Positions 12,936 to 23,376 of a stretch of DNA of 64,000 nucleotides are shown here, in pieces (within the stretch, counting starts at the first letter, position 1; every line of letters begins with the position of its first letter). A model generated the notes under the pieces. The model saw nothing but the letters and a program-made list of their open reading frames with translations. It had not been told where the DNA came from and searched no databases. The DNA is from Atriophallophorus winterbourni. Taxonomy: Eukaryota; Platyhelminthes; Trematoda; Plagiorchiida; Microphallidae. The stretch lies in the NCBI GenBank assembly GCA_013407085.1, contig JACCGJ010012943.1, positions 1 to 64,000 on the forward strand, read 5' to 3'. The position numbers and the translations under genes were made by a program.

Positions 12936-13361
12936 ACTGTACCCTGGATTTAAATCCAGATCAGATACCACAATTGACTGATGGTTTACGATCACACTGT
13001 GAGTTATTAAACGGAGCTTCAAACCAAATATTGCTTGCCCATGTGGACATTTAGAAAGAAACAGTCCTATCCGAATCCTTTGGAAAACTATTCAACAACT
13101 GTGTCATATAAATTTGTCGTGTAGTTCTAATGAGAAGTAAGTATTGTAAACCCAATTTTGAAATTTACCAGACGTTATTTAAGCCAATGTGATACAAGTA
13201 AAAATTAATCATGATTTCTCTACAATACACTGATTGGTGAGCTGTTTTCGTAAAATATTGTTTAAAGATACCTTAATTACCTTGAACCTACGTTTGCACA
13301 AACTGCCCTTTCCCATGAAATAATTTGGTATAAATGAGTACATCAGAAACCAAAGTCATCT
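12936..13361. other. Intergenic, downstream of the protease gene
   Basis: AT-rich sequence without an open frame of note, lying beyond the poly(A) signals of the minus-strand cathepsin gene. Confidence 0.5.
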
Positions 13362-13393
13362 TTTATTTGGATTAACAAATTGTTCAATTTATT
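13362..13393 (-). terminator. Poly(A) signals of the cathepsin B-like gene
   Basis: On the minus strand AATAAA occurs at 13388-13393, seven bases after the TGA, and again at 13362-13367. The second is better placed to direct cleavage of a short 3' UTR. Both are exact matches to the canonical signal. Confidence 0.6.
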
Positions 13394-13399
13394 TTGTAT

Positions 13400-13716
13400 T
13401 CATACAGTGCCAGCAACAACGTCCTCTTCTATTTTGCATTCATTAACGCCCCGTAAAAATCGGACGTAGCCATTCTCTCCCCATTCATTATTCAAGGAAT
13501 TCGCGACTTCCCAATAGGGAACATTTTGTTCAGTCTTGCCCCATCCCACGATCCGCACTGCGTGAGCTCCAATCAGTACACCCGACCTGTGGAAATATAC
13601 TCCGGTTTGGTAAGTTAGAAAGTCCTCGTAGACTTCAAACGTAGCTTCAACCGGTCCATGCTCCATAATATCTTCCATAATTTTTTCAGTAGTCGCCAAG
13701 TTGTAGGACTGTTTAG
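13400..13716 (-). CDS. Cathepsin B-like exon 5 (catalytic His and Asn)
   Basis: One hundred and four residues and a TGA. Landmarks are [28 protein letters not shown] (catalytic His), [17 protein letters not shown] (catalytic Asn, with Leu where Trp is usual) and [12 protein letters not shown]. The acceptor is GAAAG|CT after a pyrimidine-rich tract and restores phase 1 from exon 4. Confidence 0.88.
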
Positions 13717-16700
13717 CTTTCAAAATGAGGAATACAAATCGTGTTTACTTGTCGATGCAATGCAATTACCGAAATTTATTTTTTTCAGCCGATTTATGTA
13801 TTAGCACTGCTAAATTAGCTATAGTAAAGTATTTAGGAAAATTTGAGTAATATGGTTGTGAAAACGATTTTCTTTATTTCCTTAGCCCTGCAACCATAGA
13901 CTCATTAAAGAATCTAACGAACGATACAATTTTCCGAAGAAAATCATTCAATTCGAACCATGCAGTTTACCCGGCAAAAATACAGACGAATCATTATCTG
14001 TATATTGTTACAAAACATTATAATCCATCTTGCAGTTTTGATGTTCTCGTTTTACGGATAGTTCATTGATTTCCAGTGCTGTGATTTTGAATTTATATTT
14101 CAATAAGCATTTCGGTTAGCAACTGTTAGCCTCATCATAAATGCACGAATAATGTATTCGTGAATATTGAAAAGCCATTGCTCGCGAATGACATAAGAAC
14201 ACTCCCCCAGACATGACACGAGAACGGAAAACGCTAAAAGTTTGACAACAACCTTCGCAAACCCACTAGTATCAAGGTTTCAGATGGACTGCGAGAAAGG
14301 ATTTCGAATGCCAACCTCTGCGAAAAACAAGCAGATGTAACATATTAGCAAATAATGAATATTTACAATTTGACAAGTTCTGTTTAACTTGCAAAACATT
14401 GAAAGAGCTTGCAACGTACAAACTCACCTGATAACTCAGCCATTTGTAAAACTTTCTGGCCTTCCACCATGGACCCTCAATAAGCAATCAGTGTGTATAA
14501 TAAACTTGTAAACTATTGGCATTCACTTCAGTTTTGGGATTCATAGGTAAACGCGTTTGACGTTGGGTTGTTTGTAATCGGGGTGTGTCATTGAGTGCAA
14601 CAAACGTTTTGGTCGAATAAGCGATTCGGCCTTGATTGTTTTAATCTCGTTGTTACAACACCAACACCCCGTACTTTGATCATACGTCAGTTGAAATCAT
14701 ATAAGATGATCAATAATAGCTTCCAAATTACGGTCTAGTTAATCATCTTGCAAAACATTTTCAATGGAATGAATCCGTTATTATCACGTATATGTTGTAT
14801 AAAAATAATATATTCCAAAATGAACAAAAGTACATTGCTTCCAACTTACATTTATATTTTGTTGGATATTGCATACCGCCACACAACTTGCTGCATTCCG
14901 GCGTTTTTGGTACCGATTGTTTGCAAGGCTTGTAGTCCTTTTCCTCGAAGGTATGTGCACACGGCTCGAACGGATATGGTTGGCATTCCTCGGTAACAAT
15001 TCCAACATCTCTCCAATAATCCCAAGCCTTGTTAGGCCACCCTCCGTCACATCCCCAGCCACAGTCTTTACAACACGATACCAAATTCAATGTGCTCAAT
15101 CGTATAGTTTCATTGGTCGCGATACAATACCGATCACTCATGGCAGTAACCGCGCCCATAGCCTACAGATTTTAAAGCAAACACGTTGTGCTATTGCCGT
15201 GAAGCAGAGGTTTCTATGTAGAGCATTAGCGATAAATAACTATAGTTTATTTTAGAACTTATTAGGCTGCTAAGTCCATTTGTGATAATGGTTTCCTTTG
15301 GTTTCTTAGAAACGAAATGGCATAGGTGATATATTTTCAAACTCTGGACAGAATGCTACCCTGTAGTACTTAATTTCCAAACAATTCTCGGTAGCTATCG
15401 CAAATCTGGTTATCGTTGGGATCCGAGTTTAGCATCTTTCCTGAAATGTGCAATCGGGTGGTCATCAGAACTAGATCGTCCGACCGAAAGGCGAACTTTT
15501 CAACTACTGTGGCATCACAGCCTACATAGTTCAAGTGTAAAAGCAAATAAATCTTACGGTTTATTTTCAACCAGTGAGCTAATTTGAGTTAAACTCATAG
15601 TTGATGAAATACATTTGAAACGTTTAAACAATCTAAATTATTTGTCTGATGAAGGGCAAATACAAACTAAAACCATGTCCTTAAATCGCGGCTTTCCAAA
15701 TTTGATTAGTTTTCTGTGTTTACAAAGCATGATCGATTTTTATTATTATTAAGTCACAATTATATTTAATATACACAGTTATACTTGAATGCAACTGTCG
15801 AACAGGGTTTGTACAACAAACGACGGTGTTTAAATGCACAAATCATTTTTGCCAAGCACTAAAGACGGTCATAAAGGATAAAAGTATAGTATAGCTCAAC
15901 GCTCCCGCACTTACGCACTATAACCCGGATGTGGCTCTTTGCAGTCATAAAGTAAATACAGTTAGATTGTGTACAGTGAGCGTTGAAACATGGTATACCA
16001 TGTTATACTTGAATACCACTGCTCACTGAAACTAATCTTACTGTATTCTCTCGATGAAGGCAAACAGTCAGAAACCGTTTGTGGTGTGTAAGTACGGTTT
16101 TTTTCTGTGTATTGAGCGGTTGACCATTAATCACATTGTGATTCTGTATTTGAACACAATGGCTCGTCTTTCGAACGCTTTGTTAGAGCGTCATTCAAGT
16201 AATGACATTGTTTACAATGTTTCACCTTTTAAAGGCTCAGTAAATCTAAACTTAATGCCTCTACCTGATGAGAGTAAACAATCAGAACCTGGTTGTGGTG
16301 TGTAAGTTCAGGGTATTTGACAAACACTTTACTTTGAAATTAGGCTTAATATAATGTAGCTCTACTGTGTGTCAAAATTAAAACAATGGAATTCGAAAGT
16401 TTGAGAAGGGAAGTTCACTTGGAAATGTAAAATGTATTTTTCAAAGAATGACACATTATTCTTCCTAATGTAACCAGCGTATTACTGATGACTTGTCAAA
16501 AGATTTAGTGCACGTCTGTAAAATAGATTCAAGATTTCAAGGTATAAACTTTCTCATAAAATTATAAGAAACAGTTATTCCTAGAACGTGGCACAAATGC
16601 TTTGTTGCTGGCGAACAACGACGTACGGAAATGCTTGAATTTGTTAACACCTATTATGACTTATTATTGAATTTTGTTTTTTTTACGTCTGGAAAATGTA

Positions 16701-17979
16701 AGGTTGTAGGTACATTTTTGAAATTGACATAAACGAACCCAGCATGATCTGCAGTTCGACTGGTCTCTGATTTCTGTAATGGTTTTACACTGGGGCCACT
16801 TGTCACGTGCAGAAAATGATTCTGGTAATGCAACCGACGTGGTCCGTTTACTTAAAGTGATGCGCTTAGCTTTCTTTTCCGGGGATTCGAATCGACTGCA
16901 CGCAAAACGTTTCATATCGTTTGAAGATAAATTTTGTGATGCTGGTCGAGAATACCATCTGGCTCCAGTCTGAAATTTAGATTTGAATTAGAAACATTAG
17001 TCTTCATTAGGTTAGATTAAATCACAAGTTTTGTGAGCAACTAATAATCCTAAATACATCTTGATAGATTGCTAAAATAATACTTTCACAATTCCATGAC
17101 CATGAGCGTGAAATCTAAGTTCAAATGGTGTTCGCCAAGATTTCATATTCGTTGTTGAATGATTCATCATCATACGAGATACCATCAACTGCAATACTTC
17201 GTTCGAAGTGAATTGGACTCGGTATTTTTAGTTTTATTACAAGACACTTCGAAATTATTTTTGCTTGGTGATAAAAAGTCCAAGAATAATTACGCAAACT
17301 AGGCGAACACCATTCAAACAACAGTTACATTCTAAGCGCCGTTTCTTTTCTGGGTAAAATTCATCTAATGCAGTAATTTGAAAGTCACCGACATTGTAGA
17401 ATTTCGTTTGATACACAATGGGCAGGTTTTAATCCAAATATTTAACTGATCCAGTAAATAGTAGAAATATTTTAATATTATAATATAAGTCTGTTTGTAC
17501 TGCTAAGAAATTTGAATTTTTTGTGAACTTTTAATGATGGCGCATGCGTATGGACACGTGATTGAACAGGTTAGTCGCTAAAAGCTTATCCAACAATGGC
17601 TAACAAAATCTGTTTCCCATTTTCCAATGTTTAAAGATATGTGGATCCTGATTTTACTGCCATTACTCGTTGAGTGTAAACAACAGGAAACCGGCCGTGT
17701 TGTGTGTTTGATGATAATGCATACAAATACGAAAATTGTACTTTCAGCTTGTTTTCGAATATGAGCAGTCCGTCGCAAAAGCAGTCAAAATGGCCAACTT
17801 TTAAAATGCTAAACAGCATCTGAAAAATCAATTGAAGTCTGAAATTGTACACGGCGAAACCATTGATAACAAATTCGTAGACTCACTCTGGGATCAACAT
17901 GCTCAGTCAAGCCATGCGTGCTGATTCCCGTTGCAACAGTGATAATACCAATTAATAATACGTAAATGTTTGCCTTCAT
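13400..17979 (-). CDS. Cathepsin B-like cysteine protease (5 exons, 343 aa)
   Basis: A papain-family (C1A) cathepsin B precursor, expected to be secreted or lysosomal. The exons I assign (minus) are 17979-17887, 17819-17742, 16969-16739, 15162-14850 and 13716-13400; all introns are GT-AG and the phases 0, 0, 0, 1 fit. The product has a hydrophobic signal peptide (about 1-18), a propeptide to about 104, and a mature enzyme starting at [11 protein letters not shown]. Gln127, Cys133, His290 and Asn311 are in place; the paired cysteines and the [13 protein letters not shown] block are typical. Oddities: CRSCW replaces CGSCW, NSL replaces NSW, the occluding loop has one His (H204, T205), and two loops are shortened. 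With no frameshift it may be a divergent paralogue with altered activity. Length matches the family (about 340). A weak AATAAAAA lies about 50 nt upstream of the ATG. Confidence 0.9.
13717..14849 (-). other. Intron 4 of the cathepsin B-like gene
   Basis: AT-rich. On the minus strand near 14104-14150 there is a GATGAGGC and CCGAAATGC arrangement that looks like a worn hammerhead core, and 14575-14680 has ACACCCCG-type inverted ends. Both are degraded repeat candidates only. Confidence 0.5.
14850..15162 (-). CDS. Cathepsin B-like exon 4 (mature core, occluding loop)
   Basis: It runs from [13 protein letters not shown] through [15 protein letters not shown] and KAWDYW to the occluding-loop region [13 protein letters not shown] and ends at PTKYK plus one base. 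The acceptor is CTGTAG and the donor GTAAGT is perfect. Eight or more cysteines are in family positions. The segment between GIVT and CxPY is shorter than in human cathepsin B, and the second loop histidine is Thr. Confidence 0.88.
15950..16085 (+). repeat. SINE-like repeat, copy in intron 3
   Basis: Contains TCACTGAAACTAATCTTACT, then TCGATGAAGGCAAACAGTCA and GAAACCGTTTGTGGTGTGTA. The order GATGA, short stem, GAAAC is hammerhead-like (16050-16080), with one base of the CTGA box changed. Matching blocks recur at 16265, 17666 and (minus) 41600-41690. Confidence 0.5.
16230..16320 (+). repeat. SINE-like repeat, second copy in intron 3
   Basis: CTGATGA at 16265-16271, then AGTAAACAATC, then GAACCTGGTTGTGGTGTGTA. 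The distinctive TTGTGGTGTGTAAGT ending is shared with the copy at 16085. Confidence 0.5.
16739..16969 (-). CDS. Cathepsin B-like exon 3 (propeptide end, catalytic Cys)
   Basis: Seventy-seven codons. The start TGARWYS corresponds to the TxWxAG part of the propeptide. A basic stretch (EKKAKR) follows, then the mature N-terminus [14 protein letters not shown] and the active site [12 protein letters not shown]. The acceptor is TTTCAG. The donor GTTCGT is weak but falls exactly where the next exon restores [11 protein letters not shown]. Confidence 0.85.
17660..17715 (+). repeat. SINE-like repeat scrap in intron 2
   Basis: TTGAGTGTAAACAACA, then GAAACCGGCCGTGTTGTGTG. It aligns with the hammerhead-like core and downstream TTGTG block of the intron 3 copies. 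Confidence 0.4.
17742..17819 (-). CDS. Cathepsin B-like exon 2 (propeptide, first part)
   Basis: Twenty-six codons between a pyrimidine-rich acceptor (TTTTTCAG) and a GTACAA donor, phase 0 at both ends. [10 protein letters not shown] aligns with the conserved propeptide segment SDELIxFxNK of cathepsin B. This supports the exon despite its small size. Confidence 0.65.
17887..17979 (-). CDS. Cathepsin B-like exon 1 (signal peptide)
   Basis: Thirty-one codons starting [18 protein letters not shown], a classic basic-then-hydrophobic signal sequence, ending at DPR. The donor is GTGAGT directly after the last codon, phase 0. This is the only methionine start that places a signal peptide before the propeptide exon. 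Confidence 0.75.
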
Positions 17980-18499
17980 GATGACAATTGTTGACTGTGA
18001 TTAAAACTGCCTACTCGGTTTCCGTTTTTATTCTCACCGAAATTTCAGAGGTTCATCAACTCACACTTAATGCTAAATGGACTTTGAAAATCGGCGCTAA
18101 TTATCGTACAAGTTGATATGGGGGCATAGTTCATTTGATATTTGTGTTGGATTTCATTATTTTAAATGAAAATCATGTTAAACGTCGGAGTACATCGACT
18201 GGTGGAATGGAGTGAACTTAAAGGTCGTTAATTTGGTGCATTGTGCATCTGATGTTGTAAGCTCAAAATACGAAGAAAGACAAAATTACAAAATATGATT
18301 TATATAAAAAGGTATTTAACGCATAATATTTGGAAAACACTATAAGAATGGCACAATCTTCGAATTATGATATCGTCAAACTTAGTGTCGTAGACGATGT
18401 AAATCTTGAGACGTTAAACGTTCACTTTGCTCAATCTTTAAAATTAACTGACATTTTCGTGATTTATCAGACGATGCCTTACAGAAAAATTTAGTAGTA
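17980..18499. other. Upstream region of the cathepsin B-like gene
   Basis: The minus-strand gene starts at 17979, so its promoter should lie here. Only a weak AATAAAAA (minus, 18024-18032) resembles a TATA box. No other regulatory element can be supported. Confidence 0.35.
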
Positions 18500-18967
18500 A
18501 GACCGAATAAGTAAACTGAAGCTGACGACGTTTGCACAAAGGAGACTGCGAGCCGACCACCTCCTCACATTCAAAATCCTTAACAGTGTTTCCCACCCTT
18601 TGGATATACTATTTCACCGACGAACATCCAGCAACAACCGCGGTCACAACTGCAAGTTGGAAATACCCAACTCCAATCAGAACTGTCGCAGGTATTTTTA
18701 TTCTGTGCGTATTTGTTTCGCTTGGAATTCCCTGCCAGCCGATTTGGTAAGCTCAAACACTTTTTCTATATTTAAATTAAAACTAGACGATTTCCTGAGA
18801 GCCAATCCAAATTAGGCCCCGAACTATTTATAATCTATCGTTACCAGAATTATTTTGATTTTGACATTTTTCTACACACATATACACTTGTACCTATAGT
18901 TCAACTGCATGGTTATTGTAAAGTAATTGCTTTTTCAACCATAAAAATCTTGAATCTTGAATCTTGA
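18500..18967 (+). mobile_element. CR1-like LINE I, 3' fragment only
   Basis: Encodes the ORF2 C-terminus (AQRRLRAD, FKILNSVSHPLDILF, YFYSVRICFAWNSLP, LKLDDFL) in two frames. A 3' UTR with a small hairpin (18921-18934) and an AATCTTG tandem tail ending near 18967 follow. By eye it is nearly identical to 62265-62715 of LINE H. A short, strongly 5'-truncated insertion is the usual LINE outcome. Confidence 0.85.
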
Positions 18968-20811
18968 AGAAAAGGTCAAAAACACTATAATAAAATCATC
19001 CAAGCAAGGTAAATGTCATGATTGGATATTTTTTTGGAAAGCGTGAAGGCCTTTTGGAAACACTCGCTAGTGAGATGAAGTTTTCAATAAGACTGACCAC
19101 GTGGCTAAATAAAAAGCATTACAAACATCAGTTGATTGATTCGTGCACTGATATAATAAGCAATGTTCACAGTTGATCTCCTGACAACATATCTAACAGA
19201 TATTTCCCCAATACTAAACAAATGACGTCATGGCGCAAGCTATATAAGAGATTGAATTTTCGGCTACAGATGCTGCTTAACGAATTATTAGAAAAATTTC
19301 AGACAATTTCGGAGTGGAATTGTTGTACGGTGTGCATTAACTACATTACATTTGTGAAATATTTAAGCTACATGAAAGCAAATTTAAACACGTATGAATG
19401 TCAAATGCTCTTGCAATAAAAGACGGGGTGTGTAATCTTGAGCTGATTCGGTCCATCCAGAAAGAAAAACAATTGAAATAAACAGTTTTTGAACAGATGT
19501 TTTGCCTTTCAATTATAAAGAATTGGGTTTGAGTTTGTTCGCATTGTAGATATATAGGTGGTGTTTATTATCAATATATCTTATACCGAAAATGCTTGAA
19601 TTTTCTGCGGGATCGTGATTTAACCCTGTAGGATTTTTGTGTTTGGGCGTGAACGAACATTGTATCTTCTTAAAAAATAGGGAGCATATAAAACGTAAAA
19701 TAATGTTTTGTTTTCATCTTCTGAAGTAGCCCTACAATTGGCTTTGGTACGTTAATATGATCAATAAAATATTAAAATAAATTTTACAGAAGGAAGATGA
19801 TTTACATTTATTGGCTATCCGAGAGTTCATATTGGAACACAGATAAAAATGTTGGTGATTTCTTAGTTGCCTATAATACCTAGAAATATATGAATTAGAC
19901 TCAAAGTTGCGAAATCAACGTTAAGATTATAACATCTCAAACACCATAAAAACTCAGAAAGAACAGCGTCTCGTGCAATAAAGATATTAGACAATGTAAC
20001 GCTAGGTGAATATTTCAATTCGGCAATAGTTGACATTATTATGTTATAACGAAATCATGCGTAAAACTATGAAGTAAATCGTGATCGAGTTTGTGAATAT
20101 TTCGAATGATTTGTTACTGCTGAGTACTCATTAACTTAAATACGAAAATTATACGAGGTGTTTATACATATTAATGTTCAAAGTTCAAAGCATAGAAATA
20201 TTTACTTCCCGCAAAGTTGTCGGTGAGAATGTGCGACTATCTGACCCTATGACTCGATTGTCTATGTCGAGTCGTGAATGGTTTGAGTGAATGAACATTA
20301 AAAAATGGTCACTTGAAATCCCCTTACCAGTGACGTCGAAATACTACAACTTTTGCGTCACAGCTATTTTCTGTGTGCAGCGCTTACACATAGTTAATAT
20401 CTCACAGAATCAGTTGTACTGAATCAGCACTTCTCCAAGTTCAATTGCTAGTCTCAAACATCGTCCATTCTAATGAATGTGTTCATTATTACAACATTAT
20501 GAGAGTAATGTTTATGATTTAATGTGGCCTGCAAGGAAGCAACCCAACATATGCAATCGGACGTGTGATTAGCAAAGATGTGAATTATGTAAGATTAAGC
20601 ATCTGTTTTAAGTCCCTTCTCAAAGTATCACCGATTCCCTGAAGCCCACTCATTGATCTTGCCATTATGGAATGGTGTGGCAACAGTTTTGTGTTCAACG
20701 ATGAGAAACACATGATATTGGAATATTTAACTCTCAAATAATAATGAATAGTTTTAAGACTTATAAGGGTTTCCAAAAACTATTATGTGAGCGATATCAA
20801 GTGCGATAACT
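18968..20811. other. No recognisable gene
   Basis: AT-rich, with short unsupported open frames (plus 19222-19419, minus 20585-20776). Nothing else is recognised. Confidence 0.5.
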
Positions 20812-21166
20812 GCTGTAATAGTGCTGTAGTAGACTGACTAATACAATATCGTCCCACGAAGATAGAAGAAAACACCCAGGACAATGAAGATTATATTGCG
20901 GTAGCCAAAACGTGTACAACGGTACAGAAAAGCAGTCACGTAGCACTCGTAAACAGGAAAAATTCTCGAGGTCACTTGTTTTTAAGTCCAGTAAAACAAC
21001 TGTTACACAGCTCCCACCCAATAAGTCCGGTCCGATGAGACTTCTTGGATGGGGCTGCGTAACAACTATGTTTTACTGGTCCTAAAACAATTGACGTTAA
21101 CACTTTTTGGTTTTTAGTGTAGTAGGTATTGTAGTAGTCAGTCTACTACAGTACTATAGTGACGGC
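20812..21166. repeat. Compact foldback/MITE-like element
   Basis: Outer ends CTGTAGTAGACTGACTA and TAGTCAGTCTACTACAG are perfect inverse complements. The inner parts TAAAACAACTGTTACACAGC and GCTGCGTAACAACTATG with TTTTACTGG also pair. The right arm is shorter than the left, so part has been lost. It shares its arms with 6511-8330, and no coding sequence remains. Confidence 0.75.
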
Positions 21167-21934
21167 AGAAATCTAGTGAATAAACTGGTAATGTGTTGAT
21201 TGGGTTGTCAATGGTCTAAAATTTGGACACCATAAGCTTTGGCAGTTTAATTTGAGTCAAATAAAGTTTAACGATTTCAAAGTAACAAAAACTAATCATT
21301 AACTTATATTTTTAGTTCAAATAAAATACATGATAACGTTGTATGATATCTAGACTACGTATCCAAAAATTTCATAAATTTTCTGGTCATCATAACATGT
21401 ATTCGACAGCTTGGTTTCAGAAAACCAATCAAACAATCAAAATGAAAATCAACACTCTTGTGTCGCACATATTCAGATCAAAGGAACCCACACTATCACA
21501 TGATAAAGTAGAATTTTACAAAAACAGAAGCAACAGAAGATGAAGCTTTCTTTTTTAACACGAAAGGAGTACTCATGGAAATGAAATTGAATTTTCTATG
21601 TAACAATGCAGTACAGATTATTGTCAAAAATGGCTAGAAGGGATTCTCAGAATGGTGTACAGCCAGCAATTCCGTAGAATAAAGGTATTGCTAATTGTTT
21701 ACTGAATATCCACGCTACCTTATTTACTTGAATATCTGGATCATTCAAATGCCTACATTACATCATTAATTTTACGTAATTAATGGGTATCTCTTCAAAA
21801 TGCCTGATTCGTGTAAAACTAGGAATTTTGATCTATCAAATGTCATTGTGACCTAATTCAGTCTCCGATTTAGAGATTATTCCAGCATTTCTGAATGATT
21901 CTCAACCTGCTAGTTATCATAAGGTCGGATAGCA
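21167..21934. other. No recognisable gene
   Basis: AT-rich DNA; the short plus frame 21343-21543 has no family motif. Confidence 0.45.
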
Positions 21935-22566
21935 TTACTCCAATCTACTGAGTGTAAACTTGCTCTTGCAGCAACTAACCCACATAAATATGCTGGGCCA
22001 GACGTCATTCAACCCCAAAATATAAGGAATCTTGAGCAGTTACAAGCTAAGCCTGTATGTCATTCATTCAAATGTTTTCATTGCACCGGTTGATTTCAAG
22101 TATTTTGAAGCTGGGAGGAGTAATTCCGATACATGATGGTGATAGTCGGTCCCCAGTGCGTAACTGGATACTTTCTAAAATCTGTATTAAAATTCTATAA
22201 GGAATTATTGAAGATGGGATCTATAGCCGTCTAGTTGTACGTTCGATGCTTCACTCTGCTCAGCGTGGCTTCCTGAAAAATACCGTGTCTAAAAAACTTT
22301 TTTATTGTCCAAATGTGGTAACCAACAGGCTAGGTGAATTGAAAAGTATAGAAGTTTTTCATGTGCAATTATCTCAAACATTTGAGTTGGTAAAGCGAGC
22401 AGTGCTTGTAACCCAACTTGGTTACATTACTATCGGTTGTCCATTGCAAAACGTGTTAACGGACTTCACAGCAATAAACACTTTCGCTTTACGATCGGCA
22501 CTAGGTGTTTTTTGTAAGCAAAGGTTGCTAGTAAAGTCGCTCGTAAATAATTACTTGGACCGGTAA
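21935..22566 (+). pseudogene. Decayed non-LTR reverse transcriptase of another family
   Basis: Pieces in shifting frames recall RT blocks: KYAGPDVIQPQNIRNL (family PGPDGIxPxxLR), a short SWEE*F block where family members have AGRTVLIPK, then SAQRGFLKNTVSKKLF (family QRGF...CxEN) and a damaged motif A at VFHVQLSQTFELV (family VFxDxxKAFDxV). The QRGF block is unlike the QHGFR of the CR1 copies and suggests an R2/NeSL-type origin, which is tentative. Several stops are present. Confidence 0.45.
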
Positions 22567-23376
22567 ATCGTGAGAGAAACGTTAGCTGAGATTCGATCTC
22601 TTTTCAACGAAAACAAGGCGTGCACAAGGGGACCAAATTAAAACCTTCAAAATAATGAAGAATTTTAATGCTGAATATCAAAATAATATGTAATATATCG
22701 CACCAAACATGTATAGAGGATGAAAATGGCAAGTAACAATGCCTAAAATAATTACTATTGGCACTTATTTATTGGAAGGCTATTCAAGCACTGGAATGTT
22801 CTCATCAAATAATTTTTATGTTTCACTTCAACATCGTATTTTGAGAAAGAACACATTTTAATAACTGATTTTCATTAATGAATAAATAGTTAGCACATTT
22901 TTCACGTGTTTGAAACGCACTAATGTCTCTTCTCACCTATTCGTAATAGAAATTTATCTGTTGCGTTTTGGATTACACCAGTAGAAGCGGTGCATGCTCT
23001 TCTGTCGTATATTGGAAGAAAACTTGAGACTCGATCGATGACTTAGTCACGGTCAGTTCTGTGTGTACTGAACACAACTGAATATGCCAAATGATATAGT
23101 TCGTCAGTTTATGCGAACACGTTTTGGAGACCGATATTCAGTCATTGACAGATGTGAATCAATTTTCGAAAAGGTTAATTAGTGCGTCGGTATCACATAA
23201 TCCTGTATTGGAGGGATATTCAACGCTTCAACACGGTAAGGTAAATGAGCGTCTGATAATCACTGTTTGCCCAACAAGTATTTGCGATGCTTTTATCTAC
23301 ACGAGAAAAAGCGTACTTTATATAATAGCTGCTTGACAGATTATTTTAAACAATTGTTGTTTCAAATTGCCAAGTG
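22567..23376. other. No recognisable gene
   Basis: AT-rich, with a short plus frame (23124-23336) that has no recognisable motif. Confidence 0.45.

Larger units (their letters stand above)
15163..16738 (-). other. Intron 3 of the cathepsin B-like gene
   Basis: About 1.6 kb. It holds two plus-strand copies of a small repeat (15950-16085 and 16230-16320); no other coding sequence is recognised. Confidence 0.6.

Noticed and set aside
14104..14150. Minus-strand GATGAGGC ... CCGAAATGC as a hammerhead in intron 4
   Set aside because: The C before TGATGA is replaced by A, helix II pairs only in part, and helix I is absent. It may be an old copy but cannot be supported alone.
14575..14690. Hairpin CGAAT/ATTCG with AAAACGTT on the minus strand as another hammerhead
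   Set aside because: No CTGANGA box upstream; only the hairpin and part of the downstream box fit.
16054..16305. Plus-strand 83-codon frame inside cathepsin intron 3
   Set aside because: It spans two copies of a small repeat and has no protein motif; antisense to the gene.
17121..17321. Minus-strand frame as an extra cathepsin exon
   Set aside because: Its translation does not match any cathepsin B propeptide segment, and exons 2 and 3 already join in phase and complete the propeptide.
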